A stretch of DNA of 6,012 bases from Oscillospiraceae bacterium (GTDB lineage Bacteria; Bacillota; Clostridia; Oscillospirales; Acutalibacteraceae), in assembly GCA_009783605.1 (NCBI GenBank), contig WRDE01000142.1:1-6012 (forward strand), read 5' to 3'. The notes under the pieces are model-generated. The model saw only the letters and a program-made list of their open reading frames with translations, was not told the DNA's origin and searched no databases. Every line of letters begins with the position of its first letter. The stretch's first letter is position 1. This document shows positions 1 through 5,334 of the stretch, in pieces. A program made the translations under genes and the position numbers.

Positions 1-516
1 AAAGACCGGCGCGTTTATCCAGAGCTTGATCTCCCTGATGTCCGGGTTATAGTTGATATTGAAGTTATATACCTCGGTATCGCGGACGGTCAGATAATAC
101 CAATAATTTACGGGGTCGTCGACGTCGACCCAATACGGCTCGTTGTCGTCCGAATAAAAAATCCTGTCGATATCGTTCATCCAAAAGATGGAATATCCCG
201 AAAAAGCGTCGCGGTAGGAGGCGATTTCCTCATAGGCGACCTTTTCCAGCTCGGGGTCGCCGGGATTCAATAAATGTTTCTTGACCAACGGTGAGTTCGC
301 CAGCTTCAATACGATGGCAAGCTCGGATTTCAAAGAGGATTCCAGCCGTATCTGTTCGGTTTCCAGCATTTGGGATAATTCATTGCTCTTGTTTGTCCGG
401 ATGATCTGCTGCATGGAAAACACAAAGGAAATGCTCCCCAAAACGAGGATCACCAAGAACAATACGACTGAAAACACAATAAATTTGCCCATTACCGGCG
501 TTTTATTTTTTGCCAT
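1..516 (-). CDS. N-terminal part of a dCache-type membrane sensor, probably a methyl-accepting chemotaxis protein (partial)
   Basis: Translating the minus strand from the ATG at 516 gives an open frame of 172 codons that runs off the left edge. A TGA lies in frame six codons upstream (534-532), so this is the first possible ATG; ATG at 492 (Met9) is an alternative. Residues 1-11 are short and basic, 12-35 form a membrane segment, and 36-172 look like the start of an extracellular dCache domain. Visible hallmarks are IFWMNDIDRIFYSDD (110-124), the aromatic run NYWYYLTV (137-144), YNFNINYNPDI (150-160) and LWINAPVF (165-172), a pattern I associate with clostridial and spirochaetal chemoreceptors. 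HAMP and signalling domains would lie beyond the edge, so a dCache histidine kinase or GGDEF protein is not excluded. The ribosome binding site is weak (AGAAAG about 10 nt upstream). It is separated from the signalling operon by a terminator, so it probably has its own promoter. Confidence 0.82.
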   Translation of the reverse strand, partial: MAKNKTPVMGKFIVFSVVLFLVILVLGSISFVFSMQQIIRTNKSNELSQMLETEQIRLESSLKSELAIVLKLANSPLVKKHLLNPGDPELEKVAYEEIASYRDAFSGYSIFWMNDIDRIFYSDDNEPYWVDVDDPVNYWYYLTVRDTEVYNFNINYNPDIREIKLWINAPVF

Positions 517-531
517 GATACATAATCTTTC

Positions 532-563
532 TCAGTGGCCAGTGGTTAGTGGATAGTGATTAG
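532..563 (+). repeat. Heptamer repeat block, left
   Basis: From 533 the plus strand reads in 7-bp steps as CAGTGGC, CAGTGGT, TAGTGGA, TAGTGAT, TAG, that is, units of the form YAGTGRN. The block lies 16 bp upstream of the ATG of the dCache protein, inside its presumed 5' untranslated region. It is the inverted counterpart of the block at 704-769. Confidence 0.8.
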
Positions 564-564
564 A

Positions 565-606
565 CCCTGATATTACACTATATTTTAACAAAATTATTGT
601 TATTTC
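565..606 (-). promoter_or_regulatory. AT-rich probable promoter region of the dCache protein, with a dyad
   Basis: By hand count, 541-600 holds only 17 G or C in 60 bases, the lowest composition in the window. On the minus strand it contains -10-like hexamers (TATAGT, TAATAT), but I find no good -35 at the right spacing. It also contains the dyad TAACAA-AATTA-TTGTTA at 586-602, which could be an operator or just a by-product of AT richness. Its position, 50 to 90 bp before the start codon and after the upstream terminator, is the main reason for calling it a promoter region. Confidence 0.3.
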
Positions 607-609
607 ACC

Positions 610-631
610 CTATCCGCAACGGATAGTTTTT
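610..631 (+). other. Hairpin with T-tract (terminator-like on the plus strand)
   Basis: CTATCCG (610-616), loop CAA and CGGATAG (620-626) form a perfect 7-bp stem followed by five T at 627-631. On the plus strand this has the form of a short intrinsic terminator, but no plus-strand gene lies upstream. On the minus strand the hairpin has no T-tract behind it; there it would lie in, or just upstream of, the leader of the dCache gene. Confidence 0.5.
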
Positions 632-655
632 CAGTGGTTAGTGGCCAGCAAGCAG
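632..655 (+). repeat. Heptamer repeat block, middle
   Basis: The units are CAGTGGT (632-638), TAGTGGC (639-645), CAGCAAG (646-652), then CAG. It has the same orientation and 7-bp phase as the left block and is shorter and more degenerate. Confidence 0.65.
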
Positions 656-678
656 AAGATCGGAGATTTTGAAGCCCC

Positions 679-703
679 AAAAAAAGGCAGACATTCGTCC
701 ACC
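679..703 (-). terminator. Rho-independent terminator of the signalling operon
   Basis: The minus strand reads GGTGGAC, loop GAAT, GTCTGCC, then seven T. The stem has seven pairs, two of them G-U, and the bases before it (AAGG) can extend pairing into the T-tract. It starts about 70 nt after the stop codon of the response regulator at 774 and is well placed to end the three-gene transcript. Confidence 0.8.
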
Positions 704-769
704 CCTTCTGACCACTGTTCACTGATCACTTGTCCCTACTATTCACTAATCACTGACCACTGGCCACTG
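704..769 (-). repeat. Heptamer repeat block, right
   Basis: On the minus strand, starting at 769, the units are CAGTGGC, CAGTGGT, CAGTGAT, TAGTGAA, then a 3-bp phase slip (TAG at 741-739), TAGGGAC, AAGTGAT, CAGTGAA, CAGTGGT, CAGAAGG. This is the longest block and has the orientation opposite to the other two. The sequence between it and the gene (776-770, TAGTTTT) is in the same 7-bp phase and supplies the TAG stop of the response regulator. Confidence 0.8.
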
Positions 770-773
770 AAAA

Positions 774-1406
774 CTAATATTTCGGATTGATCCAGCCGTT
801 GGTGAGGACATAAAAGGCAAGCTCGACCGAAGTTGGAAAACCTGTTTTCGCCAGCATATTTGCCTTATGATACTTTACTGTACCCAAACTGATAAATAAT
901 TCTTTGGCGATATTTTCGCTGGTCATGTGTTTGCACATCAGCCGCAGCACCTCCATTTCGCGGTCGGTGAACGGCGTTTCGCCCTGCGGCAGAGGGATGG
1001 TCCGCGGCTCGGGGAACACGGTTTCACCGCCCAGCACGCGCCGCGCCACCTCGCGGTAATGTGCCAGGCTTTTTGATTTATATACAAAAGCGTGGGCGCC
1101 AAGCTCCTTTGCGCGGGGCGCGTAGGTGACCTCATCGAATCCGCTGGTGACGATGATTTTGATTTCGGGGTGCTTTGCGCGGATTGCCGCCGCCGCTTCC
1201 AGCCCCGAAGCGTCGTTATCGGTGCAGACGTCGGTAATGACCAGAGCGGGCTTATACTTGCCGCAGAACATTTCGGCGTCTGCGGCGCCGGCTATGCTGC
1301 CGATGACTTCAAAGCCGTTTTCGGGGCAAAACTCCTGTTTCAATGAATCTCTCATGCTCTCGTGGTCATCCACGATTAATACTTTGATAAGTCCGCTCAT
1401 AATCAT
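774..1406 (-). CDS. NarL/LuxR-family two-component response regulator
   Basis: A cytoplasmic DNA-binding regulator of 210 residues, the usual size for the family. The receiver domain (about 7-126) has the acidic pair Asp13-Asp14, phosphoacceptor Asp59 (in VITDV), Thr87 in IVTSG and Lys110 in YKS, so it should accept phosphate. The C-terminal LuxR-type helix-turn-helix (about 145-204) shows TDREMEVLRLM, SENIAKELFIS and GTVKYHKANMLAKTG. The ATG at 1406 overlaps the kinase stop codon as ATGA. A second ATG at 1400 (Met3, 208 residues) fits the ribosome binding site spacing better, so either may be used. The gene directly follows the histidine kinase in a coupled operon, and that kinase is its obvious partner. 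NarL-type output points to transcriptional control of unknown targets. The TAG stop at 774-776 lies at the edge of the heptamer repeat block. Confidence 0.95.
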   Translation of the reverse strand: MIMSGLIKVLIVDDHESMRDSLKQEFCPENGFEVIGSIAGAADAEMFCGKYKPALVITDVCTDNDASGLEAAAAIRAKHPEIKIIVTSGFDEVTYAPRAKELGAHAFVYKSKSLAHYREVARRVLGGETVFPEPRTIPLPQGETPFTDREMEVLRLMCKHMTSENIAKELFISLGTVKYHKANMLAKTGFPTSVELAFYVLTNGWINPKY

Positions 1407-2839
1407 TCACCTTCTTTTTGCCGGATTGTCACGAGCAGCGTGAAACGCGGCGCAGCGGCGATTTCCAGTGTTCCGCCCAAGGCTGCAAGGCAGCGGCGCA
1501 TGTAGGTGATGCCGCTGCCCTCGCGGATTTTCTTCGGGGGCAGCGCCGCGTTGTCGGTGATACACATACCGACAGTATCATTCTCCGTTGTTATTTTTAC
1601 TATGACCTCATCGGCGTGCCCGTGGATCACGGCGTTTGCGGCGGCCTCCCGTAAAATAGATACCAGCGCGCGTGATATCTCTCTATCGGCCGGCAGATCG
1701 CCGTCCAATATGATTTTTACGCCAGCCTGTCCGTACCCGCCGGTCAGCGCGGTCAGTTCCATCCACGGGTCGGCAGGCACAGTCTCTTCTTCTCGCGTAC
1801 TGTAGACCAAGCTGGTTCCGGCGGCGGTCAATATGTCAGCCGCCGGCCATTGCCCCTGACGCAGATACCGCAGCAGCGCGGTCAGCTTTTGGTTCTGCGC
1901 GTCGTGGAGCTTGGTTTTGACCCGCAGCAGTTCCTCTGAATACCGGATTTTTTCTATGTTTTCAATCAGTTCCTTTAACTGTTCCTGCTGCGCGTTCAAT
2001 GCGCTATTGCTGCCCCGCAGTAAAAGGTTTATGCGGTTCTGTTCGGTCACGTCGGCGGCGGTAATTTGCGTCACCGGCATTTTGCCGAGCGTGATTTCCT
2101 TTACGGTAAACTGCCACACATAATTGGCGGATGAATCATCCGCTTGCATTTGGTAAAGATAACTGCCGCCCGCAATTTGTTCGCTGTTCGGAATGACCAC
2201 CGATGCAAGATACAGCTTGCCGTTATAGAGAACGCGTCCCGCCGTCTTTATCATCAGCTCCTGCATTTGGCTGTTCTGCATCAGGATATGCCCGTTTTCC
2301 CTGTAAAAAAGAACGGCGGTATCCAATGAATCCATCGCCTGCTTGACCGACAGGCTGGATATGGAGGTTATCAGCTCCCTGCGGATTTTAACCGAAAGCC
2401 AAACGCCGCCGATGAGCAGGATCAGGAGCGCGGCGGAAAAGCAGACGGGGAAGCCGCGGCCTGTCCAGGATTCCATAGCCGGCAGCGTCAAAAATGACGC
2501 GATAAAAGCAAGGCCCGAAACAACCATCTTTTTCTTTGTAAGCGACAAAATGAAACCGGCTGATAAGGCGGCAAATACAGCGCAGCGGGAAACGATATAC
2601 CCGGTCGGCACGATATAGCCGCCCGCGATGTTATGCTGTACCTGCGCGATCAGCGCGGCGTTCAGCACCGTCTGGCACAGCGAGGCGAACGCCAGCGCGC
2701 CGTTCAGCCAATAGCCCCGGCTGCGCTTAAAGCGGTACAGGTGCAAAACAAAAGCCAACGCCGCAAAGCCCGCGCATATCACGGTCAATACGCTGAATGA
2801 GATCCTCACAAACTCGGGGAGCGAATAAAAGTTAAGCAT
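1403..2839 (-). CDS. Membrane sensor histidine kinase, NarX/DesK-like (HPK7) transmitter
   Basis: A 478-residue membrane kinase that should autophosphorylate and pass phosphate to the adjacent LuxR-type regulator. Five hydrophobic segments (about 10-33, 45-67, 77-100, 104-122, 129-151) are followed by a PAS-like region (about 160-268, ending TAADVTEQ), a coiled-coil linker (about 270-310), and a dimerisation helix with His312 in KLHDAQNQKL. The ATPase domain has an N-box (REAAANAVIH, 397-406, with Glu398 and Asn402), a D-box variant DNA (429-431, where DNG or DDG is usual) and a glycine motif EGSGITYMRRC (440-450). These residues predict an active enzyme. The ATG at 2839 is chosen for its strong ribosome binding site; a longer reading from a TTG at 2872 has no such support. 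It overlaps the upstream receptor by 8 bp and the downstream regulator by 3 bp. The membrane part has no large extracellular domain, so it may rely on the receptor for sensing (inference). Confidence 0.93.
   Translation of the reverse strand: MLNFYSLPEFVRISFSVLTVICAGFAALAFVLHLYRFKRSRGYWLNGALAFASLCQTVLNAALIAQVQHNIAGGYIVPTGYIVSRCAVFAALSAGFILSLTKKKMVVSGLAFIASFLTLPAMESWTGRGFPVCFSAALLILLIGGVWLSVKIRRELITSISSLSVKQAMDSLDTAVLFYRENGHILMQNSQMQELMIKTAGRVLYNGKLYLASVVIPNSEQIAGGSYLYQMQADDSSANYVWQFTVKEITLGKMPVTQITAADVTEQNRINLLLRGSNSALNAQQEQLKELIENIEKIRYSEELLRVKTKLHDAQNQKLTALLRYLRQGQWPAADILTAAGTSLVYSTREEETVPADPWMELTALTGGYGQAGVKIILDGDLPADREISRALVSILREAAANAVIHGHADEVIVKITTENDTVGMCITDNAALPPKKIREGSGITYMRRCLAALGGTLEIAAAPRFTLLVTIRQKEGE
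1410..1415 (-). promoter_or_regulatory. Ribosome binding site of the response regulator
   Basis: The minus strand has AAGAAGGTGA, nine of ten bases matching the ideal AAGGAGGTGA, within the last codons of the kinase gene. The AGAAGG core is 3 nt from the ATG at 1406 and 9 nt from the ATG at 1400, so spacing favours the inner start, while the ATGA overlap favours the outer one. Confidence 0.7.
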
Positions 2840-5258
2840 CGCGCTCACCCCCTTCCGGGAACGATAGCACAATACCGACCATATCCTCTAAATCCTCTTT
2901 TTCAAACAGCCCGTCGGCGCCGCCTATCTCCTGCGCCGCCTGCGCGGGCAGGTCAAAAGCAAGGGCTTCATAGCCCATCAGCAATTTCATGGCGATACGG
3001 CCGTTTTCAGAAACGATTTGTATGATGACCTTTCCGCGCAGATGGGCGGCAGCCCATTCCAGCACCGCACCCAAAAAATCATAAAACAGCACCGCGCACC
3101 GCATACCGATACCGCCGTCCAAAGCGCATGAGATCAGGCAGTCTACGCCCGCCATCCGCGCAAACTCTGTCAGCTCGTCAAAGTAAATCAGCATATCGTT
3201 AAGCTCTATATCGCGATTTCCGTCTGTTTCCGAAAGGAGCAGCTGACACCGCCGTTTGATATAGCACACCAGAATGGCGATGATTCCCATATACACGGCA
3301 CGTTCGGATTCATCCCCCGGCGTCTTTTTGAGCATTTCGGCAAGGCGCCTCTCGTGACCGGCAATATCCCGCTCCATCGCGGCATACAGCGCGGTTCTCG
3401 CATGGATCTGCGCCGCCTGTCCTTTATTCTGCGCGATATTGGAAAGCATCTTGTTTATAAACACAAGGTTTTTGTTGGATACTTCAAGCTGGGCTTTTAA
3501 TTCATTGACGGCGGTGATGTCCGCCCGCCATACGGCGTATCCGCCCGCAATTTTATTTTTCAGCAGCAGGGTATTTTCATCAAGCTGTACAGTGTCCTGT
3601 TCACTGAGCGCTGACCACTGATCAATAGACAGCGGTTCCGCCCCGTCTGCCGCGAATACGCCGGCGCCGCTGCCGTCGGTGATCTGCAGATTCAGCCCCA
3701 TGCTCTGGAACAGCTGACGGTAATGTGTATTGACCGGTATCTGACCCGCCCGGATACAAAGCTCTAAAAACAGCAGCGCGAACATGCTGACAACAAGCGT
3801 CATATCGCTTTCGGCAAAAGCGGGGATGTTGAGGGCATACCCGACCATGTAGGCAATCAGCGCGGCGGTAAACAGCAGGGAGAATATAACGCTGAAACGG
3901 CGGGGGCTGTATTTTATTTTTGTGAAAATCAAAACGATACCGGCGATCAGTTGGAGCAGCAACGCCGCCATGACGAAAAAATAAAAGATACCGTAGCTGT
4001 AATTGCCCGTTTCGGACCAGCCCGGCTGCGATAAATCCAATTTGAACATCATGCCGTGCAGGTCGTTGGTCATAACAAGCCCAATCAACACAAGGTCGAG
4101 AGAGAGTACCGGCATAAACCATTTCGGGAACCGCCTGTTTTCGCTCCCTATACCGATCAGCGAAGCGATCCGCAGCATACCGAGCGGCAGCAGCGTTTGG
4201 AAGATGTAAAACCCGTACCACAAATACCGCGTCAGAGCGTCCTCATTAATGGCCTGATATTTGACAACACGGGTCAGTACCCATCCGATAATAATGAACC
4301 CCATGATAAAGATGACCCGCCGGATATTCCGCTGCTGACTGCGGCGCATCATACTTCCGATCCATATCACGGCGATGATGATAAACACAACAGCGAAAAG
4401 GATATGTTCCCGACTGTCGGCGGAGCTGTAGAGCCGGATATACCGGACATCACGGCGCAGAGTCCGCATCCAGTCCTGCGTGACGGTGTTGAAATGATTA
4501 TAATCCTCTAAGGCCTTCGCGGCGGCGTATGCCTCAGCCGCGGGGTATACCGTTTCATCGCACTGCCCGTCTGTCAGCCGCAGGCCGTTTTCAAGCAATA
4601 TCTGTTGATACCCATCCGGCAATTCTAACGGCTCGTTAGACAGCAAGCCTTTCACAAAAGACAGCGTACCCTCTGACGGGACAATGATGTCAATATTCCC
4701 GCCGTTTTTTATCCTTGCGGCGGCGTCGCTGTCAAAGCAGATCTGAATGGGGGCTGCGGTATCGTCAAATTTGAGAAGTTTCCTTGTGTTAAGCGGTTCT
4801 AACAGGTTGACGGCGGCGGTCAAGCTGAAATTCTCACCCTCCAGCCCGTAGCAGAGAGCGGCGGCAGCCATGCGGTCAACCGGCGGTGTATCCAATATAC
4901 TGACGTTCACATCGCTTTTACGCAGATCACTCCATGATGTGACCGCCATATCCGTTTGATCGCGGTCCACGGCGATTATAACCGTTTCCAGCGTCAGGGG
5001 ATACCAATGTTTTGCCGTGTTATGTATAAAGCCCGCGTCGCAGGCCTCGATGGTTCCGCCGCCGCGCAGCAGGTCCAGCGTGATCATGTTATGCCTGGCT
5101 ATTTTGTATGCGGGGAACAGCTGTGAGACAGGATCGCTGTACCCGCTTGTGGTGTATATCCTATTTGCCGCCGGCTGTCCGGCACAGCCCGAAAGAAACC
5201 CTGCGAACAACGCGCAGAAAAGCAAAAGGCATAAAACGCGGTTAAACTGTCTCCTCAT
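2832..5258 (-). CDS. Lipoprotein receptor: solute-binding-like domain, 7TM region, PAS-like segment and degenerate histidine-kinase transmitter
   Basis: An 808-residue membrane protein. Residues 1-25 are a lipoprotein signal: basic start, hydrophobic core, and LSGC with Cys25 as the predicted lipid-modified residue. About 33-270 resembles a type II periplasmic binding fold (VTSWSDLRKSDVNVSILD at 106-123, DIIVPSEGTLSFVKGLL at 190-206) and should lie outside the cell. Seven membrane segments follow (about 286-304, 313-331, 344-367, 379-396, 424-446, 455-475, 485-503); TNDLHGMMF (397-405) recalls the 7TM N-terminal region of histidine kinases. Then come a PAS-like segment (about 510-583), a helical linker, a DHp-like helix and a CA-like domain. 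The usual phosphoacceptor motif appears as RDIAGH (630-635) with Arg for His, and I find no N-box Asn, D-box Asp or glycine box, so it is probably a pseudokinase. The ATG at 5258 is set by an ideal ribosome binding site; a longer TTG-initiated frame from 5348 would bury the signal peptide. It is the first gene of the operon. Confidence 0.88.
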   Translation of the reverse strand: MRRQFNRVLCLLLFCALFAGFLSGCAGQPAANRIYTTSGYSDPVSQLFPAYKIARHNMITLDLLRGGGTIEACDAGFIHNTAKHWYPLTLETVIIAVDRDQTDMAVTSWSDLRKSDVNVSILDTPPVDRMAAAALCYGLEGENFSLTAAVNLLEPLNTRKLLKFDDTAAPIQICFDSDAAARIKNGGNIDIIVPSEGTLSFVKGLLSNEPLELPDGYQQILLENGLRLTDGQCDETVYPAAEAYAAAKALEDYNHFNTVTQDWMRTLRRDVRYIRLYSSADSREHILFAVVFIIIAVIWIGSMMRRSQQRNIRRVIFIMGFIIIGWVLTRVVKYQAINEDALTRYLWYGFYIFQTLLPLGMLRIASLIGIGSENRRFPKWFMPVLSLDLVLIGLVMTNDLHGMMFKLDLSQPGWSETGNYSYGIFYFFVMAALLLQLIAGIVLIFTKIKYSPRRFSVIFSLLFTAALIAYMVGYALNIPAFAESDMTLVVSMFALLFLELCIRAGQIPVNTHYRQLFQSMGLNLQITDGSGAGVFAADGAEPLSIDQWSALSEQDTVQLDENTLLLKNKIAGGYAVWRADITAVNELKAQLEVSNKNLVFINKMLSNIAQNKGQAAQIHARTALYAAMERDIAGHERRLAEMLKKTPGDESERAVYMGIIAILVCYIKRRCQLLLSETDGNRDIELNDMLIYFDELTEFARMAGVDCLISCALDGGIGMRCAVLFYDFLGAVLEWAAAHLRGKVIIQIVSENGRIAMKLLMGYEALAFDLPAQAAQEIGGADGLFEKEDLEDMVGIVLSFPEGGERDA
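2845..2854 (-). promoter_or_regulatory. Ribosome binding site of the histidine kinase
   Basis: The minus strand reads AAGGGGGTGA, nine of ten matches to the ideal site, with its AGGGGG core 8 nt before the ATG at 2839. It lies inside the end of the receptor gene and fixes the kinase start at 2839. Confidence 0.8.
3593..3627 (-). repeat. Heptamer repeat block inside the receptor gene
   Basis: The minus strand reads TATTGAT, CAGTGGT, CAGCGCT, CAGTGAA, CAGGACA: five consecutive 7-bp units related to the intergenic repeats. It shares TCAGTGAACAG (11 bp) and CAGTGGTCAG (10 bp) with the block at 704-769. It encodes residues 544-556 (SIDQWSALSEQDT) in the PAS-like segment and keeps the reading frame. 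Confidence 0.6.
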
Positions 5259-5266
5259 CCGCCGCG

Positions 5267-5272
5267 CCTCCT
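5267..5272 (-). promoter_or_regulatory. Ribosome binding site of the receptor gene
   Basis: A perfect AGGAGG on the minus strand lies 8 nt before the ATG at 5258. It decides the start, and it agrees with the lipoprotein signal peptide beginning at that ATG. Confidence 0.85.
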
Positions 5273-5284
5273 GTTTATGCCCTT

Positions 5285-5293
5285 TGTATAATA
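5285..5293 (-). promoter_or_regulatory. Possible -10 element of the signalling operon
   Basis: The 76-bp gap after guaA contains TATTATACA on the minus strand, with overlapping -10-like hexamers about 30 nt before the start codon. No convincing -35 lies 16 to 18 bp upstream, and I see no clear terminator after guaA. Read-through from guaA is therefore a real alternative. Confidence 0.25.
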
Positions 5294-5334
5294 CGCAAAC
5301 CCAGTGTTCATGCAGGTCTGCGGGGTTTTGTTTA

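Larger units (their letters stand above)
532..770. repeat. 15-bp perfect inverted repeat bracketing the intergenic gap
   Basis: TCAGTGGCCAGTGGT at 532-546 is the exact reverse complement of ACCACTGGCCACTGA at 756-770. Imperfect complementarity continues inwards for about another 15 bp because both arms are made of related heptamers. The arms sit almost flush with the flanking genes: the left arm is 15 bp from the start codon at 516 and the right arm 3 bp from the stop codon at 774. No transposase gene lies between them, and I see no convincing target-site duplication. Confidence 0.75.

Noticed and set aside
281..556. A 91-codon plus-strand reading frame at the left end
   Set aside because: It is antisense to the dCache protein, whose minus-strand translation shows a membrane segment and family motifs; its end runs into the heptamer repeat.
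598..640. A flagellar (sigma-28/SigD) promoter for the chemoreceptor-like gene
   Set aside because: GCGGATAG on the minus strand resembles the -10 element, but no TAAA lies at the right distance and the bases are part of the hairpin stem.
532..770. A CRISPR array or a complete insertion sequence
   Set aside because: The units are contiguous degenerate heptamers without spacers, and there is no transposase or clear target duplication.
2840..2872. Longer histidine kinase from a TTG at 2872
   Set aside because: The ATG at 2839 has a near-ideal ribosome binding site, and the extra 11 residues overlap the receptor tail without any recognisable feature.
3622..4221. A 199-codon minus-strand reading frame within the receptor gene
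   Set aside because: It lies in another frame of a gene with clear domain content; its translation is rich in Arg, Pro and Ala and shows no domain, as expected for a shadow.
4056..4511. A 151-codon plus-strand reading frame opposite the membrane segments of the receptor
   Set aside because: It is antisense to seven-pass membrane sequence, with a low-complexity polar translation and no recognisable motif.
5294..5334. A terminator after guaA
   Set aside because: Only short imperfect pairings (GCAG-CTGC, AAACCC-GGGTTT) are visible, without a stable stem and T-tract.
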